DNA of 64,000 nucleotides from positions 620,001 to 684,000 of the forward strand of contig MU270048.1 of the NCBI GenBank assembly GCA_021432635.1, written 5' to 3'. Below, piece by piece: positions 22,601 to 33,290 of this stretch. The notes under the pieces are model-generated. The model saw nothing but the letters and a program-made list of their open reading frames with translations. It had not been told where the DNA came from and made no database searches. The first letter of the stretch is position 1, and each line of letters opens with the position of its first letter. The stretch is from Thozetella sp. PMI_491 (taxonomy: Eukaryota > Ascomycota > Sordariomycetes > Chaetosphaeriales > Chaetosphaeriaceae). Position numbers and translations under genes: made by a program.

Positions 22601-24171
22601 TCGAACTTGACCCGCTCCTGATCGAACTTGGCCATCTCCTTGACAAGAGCCTGCGTCTCCTTCTCTTGGGTCTCGAACTCCTTGCCGCCCTTCGTGTAGG
22701 CCTTCTCAAGCTTCTTGATGATCTGCTCGCTGCCGTTGTGCTTCTCAAGCTCGGCATCGAGCTGGGCCTGCATCTGGGCGATGGCTTCTTCGGTGACCAC
22801 GAGGTTGTCGTCACATTCGCTAATATAGAGCTGGTAGAGGGCCGCTTGCTTCATAGCGAGTTCGTTTTCGTCTCGAACGAAGGCCAGCGCCTTCTCTTTT
22901 TTGTCCTCAAGGCCGTTCCTCTCCTTCTCAACGTGCTGGACACGCCCGCTCTTCTCCAGGCAGATCTCGTTGAGCGTCTCGACCTCGGTGGCCGCTTCCT
23001 CGATGGGCGTCTTGTACTTGGAGGTGCCGATGATGTCTTCGAGGTACTCGAGCAGGCCGTCCTCATGCTCATTAGCGGCCTTGGGCTTCATCTGAGCGAT
23101 CGACTCAACCTCGCCCTGAAGGATCAGGAAGCGCTTGTGGTCGAGATCGACGCCCCGGTCGCGCAGCAAGGTCGTGACCGTGGTGAAGTTGGATGTCTTG
23201 CCGTTAATGTAGTACTGGCTCGAGTTGTTCTTGAACGCCTTGCGCGAGATGATGAGGTTCGAGTCTGGGATCACCTGGGATCCACCTCCAGGTAGGTCCA
23301 TGACCTCTTGGAAGTGCACGGCGACTTCGCAGTACTCCAGGTTCGGATACTGCGCCGAGTTGTGGATCAAGGCGGAGATCTTCCCCTGCCTCATCTTGCT
23401 TGCGCGAAAGCCGAAGACGAACAGTAGCGAGTCGATGACGTTCGACTTTCCAGACCCGTTGGGGCCCACGACGGACGAGAAGGAGGCGTGGAACGGCCCG
23501 ACCTCTTGCCTTCCCGCGTAACTCTTGAAGTTGGTGAGGATCAGGTAGGTGATGACGAGGCGGGCTTTCGGCCCGGTGTCTTCCACCACGGGGAGCGTCA
23601 TGGTGCGCGACTTGAGCACGATGTCCATGGGCTTCTCTAGCAATGTGTCCATGGCCTTAACGGGCTTGACTGCGGCGAGCAGGGTCTCGTCGGCAATCCG
23701 GCGCTGCTCGTTGACGGTGGTAGATGTGATGTCAGCCAAAGGCGACGAGGGTTGGAGCTGCGAGGGCTCGGGCGACATGGATGGCTTCGGCGTAGGCAGC
23801 TTGGGGTCCAGCTCTGGCGTCGCCGACTTGGGGGCAACGCTCTTGCGTCCCTTCCTTGGGGCCGCCTTCTTGGCCGGAACCTCCTCATCTGCTGCGGGTG
23901 CCACGGTTGCCGCCGTCTGGTCGGGGTCGAACACCTCGCTAGGCGCAATGCTCTTCTTTGGGCGGCCGCGTTTCTTTGGTGTAGATGGGACCTCCGTTGT
24001 CGTCTTCCTCCGCCCGGCGGTTGAGCGCCGCGGGCTTGCAGCGGGCGCTGGTGTGAAATCATCCTCGCTATCGTCGGCTGGCTTCTGGGTTGTGTTGGCG
24101 AGCTCGTCTTCGGACGAGTCTACGACCGCGGTGCGCCTCGTCGCGGCGCGGCGCGAAGGTCGCGTCGACAT
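19645..24171 (-). CDS. SMC4: Structural maintenance of chromosomes protein 4 (condensin ATPase subunit)
   Basis: Smc4 pairs with Smc2 to form the ATPase core of condensin, which compacts chromosomes in mitosis. Exons 24171-19948 and 19872-19645 encode 1408 + 75 = 1483 residues. The order is: disordered Ser/Pro/Lys-rich tail (1 to about 200) with an AT-hook-like KKRGRPKKS (66-74), Walker A GPNGSGKS (236-243), first coiled coil, hinge (about 730-800, with GRLGNLGTID), second coiled coil, signature NLSGGEKTL (about 1369) and Walker B LYVMDEIDAALD (about 1393-1404). Exon 2 restores the end of the head (VSIVANYIKERTKNAQFIVI) and finishes in a Pro-rich tail. The 75-bp intron (19947-19873) has donor GTGAGT and acceptor TGTGTTAG, and carries a run of 16 C on the sense strand. 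The gene is divergent from the ELYS-like gene, 455 bp away. Confidence 0.98.
19920..19935. repeat. Homopolymer G run (16 bases) in the last SMC4 intron
   Basis: Sixteen G on the plus strand, i.e. C on the SMC4 sense strand, starting eleven bases after the donor GT. It is a slippage-prone site but lies within the intron. Confidence 0.9.
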
Positions 24172-24626
24172 GGTGAACAGCGAAAAATCAATAGGGGGGG
24201 TGAAAGAGAAGGGTTGATGATATGTAACAAGTTTCCGTCAAAGATTTGGTGAAGGAAAAACGGTGGTTCGCAAAACAGCGTCAAACCATGACTTTGCGAA
24301 TCTGCTATGTCGTCGAGAGGAGAGATTCGAGTGTTTGTCCGAGGCGGGCTCTGGTCTATCCTATGGTCGCCGTGCCCCGCTGTTGACAAGTTTGTAAACA
24401 AAGTCAAGCCACACACCGCCACAGCTCCACTTCGCGTCACGCTCCCATGTGAGATCGCGACGCCCCGAGGCCCTCTACTAAACAGACCCACTCCGTTACA
24501 AGGATATCATGATGCCCCATTTTATGCATTCCGTCTTGCGCGCCCAGCGAAGCTCCTGAGAGCTCTCAAACACCCCTCTCCCCGCCGAAATCCATTCCGG
24601 CATCGAATGGTGGGAATCGGCCCAGA
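24172..24626. promoter_or_regulatory. Shared divergent promoter region of SMC4 and the ELYS-like gene
   Basis: Only 455 bp separate the two start codons, so both promoters and leaders must lie here. A TTCGCGTC element at 24431-24438 and a TCGCGA at 24455-24460 resemble cores of cell-cycle box motifs, but such short matches are weak evidence. No TATA box stands out. Confidence 0.6.
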
Positions 24627-25642
24627 ATGCGCGACTACAGCCAATTCCACGTCGTATTCCCCGTCGACGGCCAGAAGCCGTACGATACTAACGGTGTCCG
24701 GGAGATCGAGACGTACCGGAAAACCTTCCACGGCGTCTTGTTCATTGACCGCGTGCTCAAGGCTTTGGGTATCGGAGAAGGTGCGTCCCAAGCTCCCCAA
24801 CCGCCAAAGCATGCACGCTGCCTAGCTGACACATCCCGCGAGAGCAGGCAAAGCATATCCTCCCAAGGGCGAGAATGGCCTGCGCACCTTGCATAAGCAC
24901 ATATGCGAAAGCAAAGTGTCACCGCATCACAAGCTCTCCGTGCTCTACTACCTGCTACTCGACTACGATGGCGTCCGTGGCACGCGATCGGCGCTCGCAG
25001 AGGATATCGCCGCGACATCAGGCCTGCCATCGAAGTACCAGATCCTTATGAAGGGTCTCTGGCACATGGACCACCAGCAGTTCAATGTGGGTGCCAATCG
25101 GCCTGTTTTACAGGTAAACGTCAAGACTAACAAAGGCAAATTAGTTTGCGCTCGAGTACCTTGCCCACCCCTCCTTGCCGTCCGAATTCGCCGACGAGAT
25201 CGTTGTTACTCTGGTGCGCCACGCCGAGGGCAACGACTTCAGCCTTCCGCTAGCCTACTACCACGCCACTAAGCCCGTCTTCAAGACCGCCGACGCCCTC
25301 GACGTCTTGTACGGCGCGCTGGCGCAGACGAGCATCCCTGAAGCTCTGTACTTCTCGCGCGCATTTCCCGAGCACAGCCGGCGTCAGCTCTTTGAGAAGC
25401 TGTTGACCTCCGCGCTCGACGACCGGGGTCCTCGGGGCAAGGAGCTCGTCAGCCTGCCGTTCGACGCTGCGGAGGAAAAGTGGTTCCAAGAATATTTGAC
25501 GACTGGCGATGGACGCAAGTCCAGGAATGCTGCCACTGCGCTGGAGTTGCGCGGGATAGTGACAGGCCGAGCAAGCACCAAGGGCCCAGGCGAGCCCCCG
25601 GCCCGTACCCAATCTTTGCGCGGCTCCCGGGCAGCGCGGTGA
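24627..25642 (+). CDS. ELYS-like domain protein (nuclear pore complex assembly)
   Basis: Fungal members of this family correspond to the helical ELYS domain of animal ELYS/MEL-28 and to S. pombe Ely5, linked to the Nup107-160 outer ring of the nuclear pore. Three exons (24627-24780, 24848-25086, 25145-25642) encode 296 residues. The introns are 67 and 58 bp. Family features are the start [25 protein letters not shown] (exon 1), [18 protein letters not shown] and [13 protein letters not shown] (exon 2), and [40 protein letters not shown] and [14 protein letters not shown] (exon 3). It ends in a short basic tail without FG repeats or an AT-hook, as usual for short fungal forms. Phases agree at both joins (GEG-KAYPP and QFN-FALEYL). 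The neighbour in divergent orientation is SMC4. Confidence 0.9.
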
Positions 25643-26659
25643 AGGGGACCCAGTGCAGCGCTGCGTTAGCAGCCCAGTAATGGTTGATAGCAGTGGAAGG
25701 TTACCCAGAGATATCGCTTCGTCGCCGGGATCAGGCGGCCTTGCATATGGCACCAACCCTGGCACTCGAGAAGCAGGATTTCGTGTGCCTCCTAGGAACA
25801 TAGTCTTGTATCTAATAAACAGTGAGGCTGGAGATGCAGGAATCTCTTGTACTTCTCCATAGGGAAGGGGGAATCCATGTATCTCGAACGAGATGCTGTG
25901 GCTACATCAAAGCCACGACAAATGGCAGCACAGCGGCCGTTACAGGCGACTGAGCTTACGCTTCGTGAGCAGAATAGAAAAGAAATTGTATGGAAGGGAT
26001 GATTTGCTCATGGCTTTTAATAGTTGTCGGTTGTGGGTGGTGATTCGTAAGACACCTGCGTAGTTGCCTTCCCTCTACGCCCAACCTGGACAGCCAAGAG
26101 TATTAGCAGAGCACTGGAGAGCCTCAGTTGCAGGAAGCCATCTTGGTCTTCTTCGTCACTTGCCTGCCCAACCTACCTCTCCTAAGCTAACCGGGACGTT
26201 GGTCGACGGTTATGCAGGTTGCAGGTCATAAAGTACGATGATGCGATGCACCGGAACGGCATCCATCATCCATTGAATTCATGATCCGAGTATCATACCA
26301 ATTCATAGCCTCGAAGCCCCTTCCCCCGCTCCCGCCTCTCCGCCTCCCCATCTATCAGAGTGCGGCACCCAAGTGCCATGCGAGACCCAAGGACAGCGTA
26401 GAATACAGGAAATATACTTATCCAAAATGGGGCACAGTGATGCCCGGAGGCGAGCAGATGTTGTGTCCCAAATCCGCCATCCTGTCAAACGCCCCCAGAC
26501 CAGCCAACGCTATGGCTACATGACCGCTGGCTCCGATCTCGAGATGTCGAGAAGAGCCGGCGCCAGTAAGGCTAATAAATCGATAACAACCACTCCCAAG
26601 AGCGGTACGTCTTCCTCGGATTGTTCCACTCCCAGCTTCGCATTCTCTCACAGGTCCTA
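25643..26659. other. Convergent spacer between the ELYS-like gene and the NPF-motif gene
   Basis: No gene is seen. It should hold the 3' untranslated regions of both convergent genes. The ORFs here are short, or are extensions of frames antisense to the neighbouring gene. Confidence 0.5.
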
Positions 26660-28717
26660 TCAGGGTCCACCACCCGCCTGGCCATATTGCCCTCTCAAAG
26701 CATCCACTTCCCTGCGCAGCGCATCCAGGTCCGCAAGGATGTTGGTTGCCTCGGATTCCGGAATAGGCTCTGGGTCGGCAGGCAGTGTGGTTCCCTCATC
26801 CTCTTCCTTGACAATCGCGATTTCGGATTCCTCCGCTCGTGAGCCGCCGCGGAACTTAACGCTCTCGATGCTCGTCCTCCGAGGACCCAGCGACGGTGCA
26901 TCGATGCTACTCTTGCTACTCCCTCGCTGCCGCGGGGGCGGAGGCGGCGGTGCGATGGCTCCGCCCTCCTTCTCCCTGCTGACGCGTCGCGAAACACCGT
27001 CGAAGGAGGAGACACTAGCGGGCCTGTTTGAGCGAACGGAAGCGTTCCGCGCAGGCGGAGGGGGCGGTGGTATGAGTTTTCCTTGTCCCGGCGCCTGGGA
27101 CAGGCTGCTACTGGAAGCGGCCGGACTCAGCGTGTTGGCGGGGTGTATGGTCTCGGTCATTGACGAGAACTGGCTAGTAGATGGCGATCGTTCTGGATCC
27201 GATGGGCTTCGTCCACCGTCGCTAGAGGCCACACTACCAAAGCTAACAGCCGAAGGCGAGGCGAAGGAGCCTTGGGTCCGCGAGCCATGGGCTGGCCGCC
27301 GTGGAGGTGGGGGTGCGGGGCCTGGGCCGTGAATATTCACGCGCAAGCTAGAAGATCGAGACCGATTGGATTCGAACGAAGACCGAGCGGGTGCCGGCTC
27401 ATTCTCATCCACCGGAGGCACCGGGGCCGGGGCAGGGACTTGCTTGCTCTCAGACCTTCCGTGGGGTTGCCTCCTAGGGGGAGGCACCGGCTTCTTCGAG
27501 GCTTGCGGCGGTGCAGGCGGAGAGCTAGTTGCGTGTGAAGCGTTGGGCGGAGTGGGTGGTCTCGCCGGAGGCAGGTCGACAACCTCGGATTCGAGGTCAT
27601 CCCGCTCGGGAACCTTGCCCGCCGCCTCGCGATCAAATACGCTCTCGGCCTCGTCGGGCCGCTCAGGAGCCGGAGGGAGCGGCTTGTTCACGTCAGAGGC
27701 CGACACAGTCTGCTGCCCCGTCGGGGAGGGCAGCGAGGAAGTGGCGCTATGCGACGATAGAGGCCTTGATGCCTCGTCGGCATCCTTCTTCTGTTCCGCC
27801 TCCTTGAGCTCGACTTTAATGAGCTTCCCATGCCGAGAACTCGGCGGCGGAGGCTTCTTCCGGAGGGTGGTGGGCGGGCCGGCTTTCTTGGTAGCGGGCG
27901 GGCCGATGAGACCATGCCGATCGTCCTCGCCTTCGGGCTCGGAGATCTCGTGCGAGGTCCGGGGGGTCTCCTGGGCATGGGCCGCGTCGGAAAGGGACTG
28001 CCGCGATATAGATGATGCATCAGTGGGGCTGCCTCCATCGCCAGGTGCCAGGAGCTGGCCACTTGACTGGGCTACAGGTGGGCTTGGGTTCGGCGGTGGT
28101 GCCTGGGCCGAGGCACCCGCCTGGCCTGTCATCAGCAGGCGTCGGAAGGCATTAACATCCAATGCTCCCTTTCCTCCCGTGGAGGCACCCCCTTGTTGAG
28201 CTACCTCTGTTCCGGAGCGTTCCATATCGCTTAGTGTCCTCTGAAAGGGGTTCGGCGGCGGGCCAGGGGCTGATATAGGCTGCATCGGGGGCTCAGGTGG
28301 CACCTCGGGCCCGTCGATGCTCGTCTCCCCCATTCCGAAGGGATTGTCCCGCTCATCGTGTTCATCACTGCTGCTGTCGTCGTCGTAATCGTTATATTGC
28401 CTCGCCGGAGGGAAGAAGTCCGGTACTCCGGCTGACTCGGGGGATGACGGCGGTGGGGATTGGACCCTAACCTTCTTCACGACCTTGGGCTTCTGGAAGC
28501 TCGTTTTGGGCGGAGGCTGAGCGGACTGCGGAAGAGTTCGCAGCTGGCTGCGGAACTCGTCACCGGTGGGCAGCGGCGATGCGCTGTCGAAGAGGGAGGA
28601 GAAGGCGGGATCAGCGGCCGGGGCTGCTGCGGGCTGAGGGGGAGGGGCAGCAGCAGGGTCGGCCGCTGGTTTCCGGCGGAAGGGATTGTTGGAGCCGAGA
28701 GGCGACAGGTCGGCCAT
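26660..28717 (-). CDS. Proline-rich disordered protein with an NPF motif (685 aa, function unknown)
   Basis: This is a single exon with no globular domain that I recognise. The N terminus reads MADLSPLGSNNPFRRKP, with an NPF tripeptide at 11-13. NPF motifs bind EH domains of endocytic adaptors in other proteins; that role is only inferred here. Much of the protein is low complexity: Pro-rich stretches (PPPPPPARN and APPPPPPRQR among others) that could bind SH3 or EVH1 domains or profilin, acidic DYDDDSSSDEHDERDNPFG at about 113-131, and Ser/Arg-rich segments. A short predicted coiled coil (ILADLDALRREVDALRGQYG) lies at the extreme C terminus. Third codon positions are GC-rich and the frame is open for over 2 kb, so the gene is real. 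A role in endocytosis or the cortical actin system is possible but not shown. Confidence 0.85.
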   Translation of the reverse strand: MADLSPLGSNNPFRRKPAADPAAAPPPQPAAAPAADPAFSSLFDSASPLPTGDEFRSQLRTLPQSAQPPPKTSFQKPKVVKKVRVQSPPPSSPESAGVPDFFPPARQYNDYDDDSSSDEHDERDNPFGMGETSIDGPEVPPEPPMQPISAPGPPPNPFQRTLSDMERSGTEVAQQGGASTGGKGALDVNAFRRLLMTGQAGASAQAPPPNPSPPVAQSSGQLLAPGDGGSPTDASSISRQSLSDAAHAQETPRTSHEISEPEGEDDRHGLIGPPATKKAGPPTTLRKKPPPPSSRHGKLIKVELKEAEQKKDADEASRPLSSHSATSSLPSPTGQQTVSASDVNKPLPPAPERPDEAESVFDREAAGKVPERDDLESEVVDLPPARPPTPPNASHATSSPPAPPQASKKPVPPPRRQPHGRSESKQVPAPAPVPPVDENEPAPARSSFESNRSRSSSLRVNIHGPGPAPPPPRRPAHGSRTQGSFASPSAVSFGSVASSDGGRSPSDPERSPSTSQFSSMTETIHPANTLSPAASSSSLSQAPGQGKLIPPPPPPARNASVRSNRPASVSSFDGVSRRVSREKEGGAIAPPPPPPRQRGSSKSSIDAPSLGPRRTSIESVKFRGGSRAEESEIAIVKEEDEGTTLPADPEPIPESEATNILADLDALRREVDALRGQYGQAGGGP

Positions 28718-31081
28718 TGCTGCGATCGGGACGGCTCTGGGTGGAAGATGGGACGGGCGAATGGGGTGGTGTCGATCAAGAGTCAGGACGCAGGCAAGCT
28801 CTATGTGCTAACCCATCGTCCTGCCTTGTCTCGGCTGCGGAGGTGGTGAGAACGCTGCGGCCTTTCTGCTCAATGACGACGGCAGCCACGGGAATGGTTG
28901 GGGTACGGAGCTAGCAGGGGGTTTAGGCTGCTAACGTTGAAAAGGCGCCGGGGGCACGCGGGTTGGCGGGATGGAGAACGAACGGAGGCTCCAGCAGACG
29001 AGCGGGCGGACGGGGTCGATAGAAGTCGACTCGAGCTAGGCAAGTGCGAGCAGAGGTGCTCTGGAGGCGTGTGCTCCGTTAGGTCCTGCTCACTCCAAAT
29101 GCCAAGGCTTTTCCTACTTTTCGCCCGCAGTGGGACCGCGCCCGCCCCCCGCCCCCCCCCCAAGAAAGGGAGACCCCTCGATTTGCGATTAGCAAAACGC
29201 GTGAATCTCGGGAGAATCAGTGCAACCGGTAAATCTGGCCTATCTATTCGTATCTATTCGTCCAGCGCATTACGGCCGCGGCCGCGGACAAGGGAAGGAA
29301 CGGGAAGGCCACCAAGGAATCCCCAATGATATGCGACGCAGGCCCGGCGATTGTTGGCCAACCCAGGGACTGAAAGCCGCGCGTTGCCAACCAAGCTTGG
29401 AGTTTGGAGGCTGTTTGGAGGTCCTCCTGCTCGTTGGGGTCAAAGCTCTCGCTGCTTCGCGGAGGCACGAGCGTGGTCGCCGCCAACCGAACCGCTTACT
29501 ACGTACTTCGTACAGAGTACACTTGGCTCAGCCCCAGACCAATGTAACCGGTGCATGCGTTCTCCGTATGTCCAAACACTTCTAGGCTACAAGTGGGCGC
29601 TTTCCTTGCAGCATGTAACAAGCGCCCGGCAGCACTCTATGGAGATCAGCCCCAACGAAAACAATTCAGCCTTAATGATGTATCGCCAGAAACATGCCCC
29701 TCGGAATCTGTGGTCATTTGGTTTCAGTAGCGCTAGAGCCGGCGCTAAACTCCTAACACTCGAGGACGCTTCTTTGGCGCTTCTCATCAGCAATCACAAG
29801 GGTCATGGGGACGCGACCCGGTCACGGGTGATGAACCACTAGGTGCTGCTAAAGTTGGAAGCAGATATTATATTGTAAAAATCTAACCCTTATATCCAAT
29901 GGCGTATCGACACGCTAGAAAAGAGGGGCACGATTCTCAACTCATAGTTGGGCTTTATTGCTTTCCTGCCAGCCGTATGCCCCAGGCAGGCACTCGGGGT
30001 CGCAAGGGTTACAGGGGAGAATAGGGACCTGCCCAGATATCTTATCTCGCCATTCATCGCTCTCTCTCAGGTAACTAAGGTAGCTAGTTATCTTACCTAC
30101 CTAGGTAGATATCCACCTACCTACCTAAGTTAATTCCGAAGGTATCCTCGAATACCAAGTTTCTGCCTGCCACCCTTCCGCGGCTATCGACGCGTGGCCT
30201 TAGGCAGCAACTGGAACGGGACTACGACGCGACGGCAAGCTGCTCCAAGCGGCCAAACCAATCCTGGTCGACCACGAGAAGACAATGGGGTGGAAGAAAA
30301 GCGAGTCACATGTGCAAATGGGAGCCTCGAATCAAGCCACCTGCCTACGGAGTACCAACCTTGGCATAGTAAAACCCGTACCTGGCGCCAAGAAACTGGC
30401 CGGTCCGGATGCAACGCCCAAAACGTCGTTTACCGTGAATTTGCCCCTCTGACCTTTCCCTGAATCACGATCGTGGCGCCCGTGCTTCTACGCGCAATAT
30501 TCCTGAATAATACAAGTGGGGCACGTGATGCCCCTCGGCGCCAGCCATCGCTTGTGGACTTCATAATTGCCAAATTGGGGGTAAACAAAACGATGCCGCC
30601 CACGGCGCGTCGCACGCTCAGTCCAAGAGGGAAGCGCGAAGACGAAAAAATTTTACCCGGCATGCGTCCAAGACATCCTAGCGCAGCTTTCCAGAAGAAT
30701 CACTTTCACGCACGTCGAGGGGAAAGTCGCAGAAAATCATCAGCCCATCCATTGCCCGACTCTACCGCCGTAGAGATCTCCCATGTATTGATACAAGTGG
30801 AAAAAACTCCGAGGTATCACCAGGGGATTATGTGTCGCGCTGCTGGAGAGCGATGCAGCAGCGCAGCAAATAACACAACCATACAAATACCATGCCAGCC
30901 CATCATGAACGTGCCACCGATCCTATGTCGCGGCTGCAAAAAAAAAAAAAACAACCCCAAGTACGCGCGAGACTGGCGCGTGTCCCCGATCCCCGCTTTG
31001 TTCCCGAGTCCTCAAAACGCCGTGAGCCCTGTCATGAAACCAGAGAATAAAAAGACATTACAACATGAAAGCAGAGCCGGC
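28718..31081. other. Upstream region of the NPF gene and downstream region of histone H1
   Basis: No convincing gene is seen. Notable sequences are C runs at about 29143-29160 and a CCTACC/TAGGTAGG cluster at 30093-30130. A run of A lies at about 30939-30951. The long plus-strand frame from 30473 into the H1 coding region is antisense to H1 (see rejected items). Confidence 0.5.
30093..30130. repeat. CCTACCTAGGTAGG-type short repeat cluster
   Basis: TTACCTACCTAGGTAGAT is followed by CACCTACCTACCTAAGT. The first unit is palindromic around CTAG. Similar TACCTAGG words recur at 59693-59723, 60317-60333 and elsewhere in the window, always outside coding exons. Confidence 0.7.
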
Positions 31082-32105
31082 TCATGCCGAGGCCTCAGCC
31101 TTCTTTGGTGTCTTCTCCTTCTTGGGGGCAGCGGCCTTCTTGGGCGCCGCCTTCTTGGTAGCGGCAGGCTTGGCGGTCTTGGTGACGCGACCAGTCTTGG
31201 TCTTAGTAAGAGCCTTCTCCGCGGGCTTCTTGGTCTCCTTCTTAGCCGCGGGCTTCTTAGGGGCGGCAACCTTCTTCTCCTTGGTCTCCTTGGCCTCCTT
31301 CTTAGGGGCGGCCTTCTTGGGGGCAGGAGCCTTCTTCTCCTTCTTCTCCTTGGTCTCCTTAGCCTCCTTCTTGGGAGCAGCCTTCTTAGCAGCAGGCTTC
31401 TTAACAGCAGCAGGAGCAGCGCTCTTCTTGGCCAGCTTGGTACCGCCCGAAGGGCCTGGGTAGTATCGTCAGTATAGACGAGCAGTGACCGAGATCGGAG
31501 GCGACTCACCCTTGGGCTGCTCAAAGACACCCTTCTCAACACCAGCCTTGAGGGCCTTGTTGAAGAGCGAGTCGAACATGTTGTCCGAGACAGTGATGTT
31601 GTTGTTGGCCTTCACATACTTCTTAAGGGCCTGGCGGCTGTGGGCAACAGTTAGCTTTCATTCTGATGAGCAGGGATGCAGGTCCTGAAACACCAATGGA
31701 AGACACCATTGATGCCGGAACACTAGGGAGTCAGGCTTACCTAGATCCGTAGCGATCCTTGCGCTGAAAGGCAAAAATAGGTCAGCTATGGATTGCTCGG
31801 TACGGATGAGGCCCAAGAGGGCATGGGCGGGGTGCCATGGTCAACGCGAAGCGTCGTGAGACTTGGTCTCACTACGCGCGACCGGCAGCGACCGCAGCCC
31901 AATGCGCTGTAAAGGTAAGGAATGGGGTTAATTACCGCGACGATGGCATCAGTGATCATAGCCTGCGGCAGGTTAGTCAAATGCCCAATGGACGACGGAC
32001 CAAGGGTACATAAGCACATACCTGGTAGGTGCCGTGGGTAGGGGCAGCCTTGGCCTTGGGAGCGGCAGCGCCCTCGGCCTTGGTCTCGGTCTTCTTGGGA
32101 GGCAT
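31082..32105 (-). CDS. H1: Linker histone H1
   Basis: Histone H1 binds linker DNA at the nucleosome entry and exit. Five exons give 211 residues: 32105-32022, 31962-31936, 31763-31741, 31637-31510 and 31455-31082. Introns are 59, 172, 103 and 54 bp, all GT..AG, and the phases agree at every join. Exons 2 and 3 are only 27 and 23 bp. The product begins MPPKKTETKAEGAAAPKAK. A winged-helix globular domain (about 22-95) follows, with YQ-AMITDAIVA-RKDRYGSSRQALKKYV, DNMFDSLFNKALKAGV and KGVFEQPKGPSGGTKLAKK. The C-terminal tail (about 96-211) is Lys/Ala/Pro-rich with two similar PKKEAKETKEKK blocks and ends KKAEASA. A TATA-like element lies about 195 bp upstream. Because the gene is split, single-frame reading misses it; antisense frames look longer. 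Confidence 0.95.
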
Positions 32106-32298
32106 GGTGAATGTTGGTGTGTGACGGGGGTGAACCTCAAAAAGTGATGGATGAATGCGAGATGCGATCGAATTGCTTCGTAGATTCAAGGTCAAGATGA
32201 GATGACAACTGGATTCGTGACTGCAGAAGGGTTCGGGAGGGAAGGAAAGGCAAGAGGAAGGGGGTGTCGGGCGGGCGCGACGAGGAGGGCGGCCCTCA

Positions 32299-32306
32299 CT
32301 TATATA
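32299..32306 (-). promoter_or_regulatory. TATA-like box of the histone H1 gene
   Basis: TATATAAG on the minus strand, about 195 bp before the H1 start codon, in otherwise GC-rich DNA. TATA boxes at this kind of distance are common in highly expressed fungal genes such as histones. Confidence 0.55.
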
Positions 32307-33290
32307 AATGCGGGGAGCTTCGGGCGCAATCAGCAATCAGCAAAATCACTCCCCCCGGGGGGGGTCCCAGGTCAAGCTCGCCCTCTGTCCCTCCTGCCTT
32401 ACCTTAGCTCGGAGTGGGATTTTGGGTTTTGGGCCAATGGGGTGTGGCGGCTGGTCCGTGCGGCTAAGCTAAATCAGTGCTTGGGCAAGAGCTGCTGCAG
32501 GCGCTTGCAGTGGGAGCCGGGGACGATCAGGCGGCACGGCGAGCGAGCCGCCACAGACAGATCACGCTCTTCCCGGAACTCTTGCGCCTCACCAGTGGCT
32601 CAAGCTTGCCGTTTTTCGGGGAGGAGGGGACCCGGCAGGCCCGCGCTTTCCCTGTTTGGTCCATGTTTTACTGATTTGCAGGCGGTCCCCGTGGCTCGAA
32701 GCTCGAAAAATTGGGGTGCCGATTTTTTCTGATTGGTCCACGACCAACAACAGCTCACCCCCTTTGTACCTCCTCACCCATTTTCCCTCCCCCGCCGTGC
32801 CATCGATCTCGAGAGAAGTCGAGCTCGCCGCCCACCCACCTCCTCGACTCCCTCTCGCGTTCCCTCCTTCTCCCCTTTCTTCCTGCCCTCCATCCTGCCC
32901 GAACTGGGTCAGACAGTGACTTGGTCATTCGAGTCGTATATCTTCACTGCTTTCCCGGGTTTTTCTAGCCCCAGATTGCTCCGTAGGGTCCGATCGCGTC
33001 GTAAATCAACAATACCCCTGAGATCGCTTTAACGGCGTGTTTTTGCGAATTTGTCGCAGTCGAACCAGCCGGGTGCCTCCGGGCGCATTCGACCTGGACG
33101 TCCACCAACCCCTGCTTTCTGGAGAAAGGAAACGAGATTCAGGCTCTCCGAATTGATAGCTTTCTTTTCCATGTCTTTTTTTTCCTGTTTCTCCTTTGTC
33201 GCTCGATCTATTTGCGAATATGTCCAAAGTCACTTTTTTTTGTTTGGGTGCGGCGGCTGCATCTCGCTCGCGGGTGAAGCCATTCGCACA
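32307..33290. other. Upstream region with CT-rich tract and leader-like sequence on the plus strand
   Basis: From about 32760 to 32900 the plus strand is strongly pyrimidine-rich (repeated CCTCC and CTTTC words), then 400 bases of mixed sequence lead to an ATG at 33291. This resembles a fungal core promoter and a long 5' leader. It is divergent from histone H1. Confidence 0.4.

Noticed and set aside
22666-23295. 209-codon plus-strand ORF
   Set aside because: Antisense of the first SMC4 coiled coil.
26373-27332. 319-codon plus-strand ORF
   Set aside because: Mostly antisense of the NPF-motif gene and its downstream end; no domain.
27366-28199. 277-codon plus-strand ORF
   Set aside because: Antisense of the NPF-motif gene; Ser/Gly-rich shadow.
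30473-31477. 334-codon plus-strand ORF
   Set aside because: Its second half is the exact antisense of the Lys/Ala-rich H1 tail, giving an artificial Leu/Gly-rich protein. The H1 exons on the minus strand explain the openness.
31012-31542. 176-codon Arg/Pro-rich minus-strand ORF
   Set aside because: It is a shifted frame of the H1 exons; the true frame gives the histone tail.
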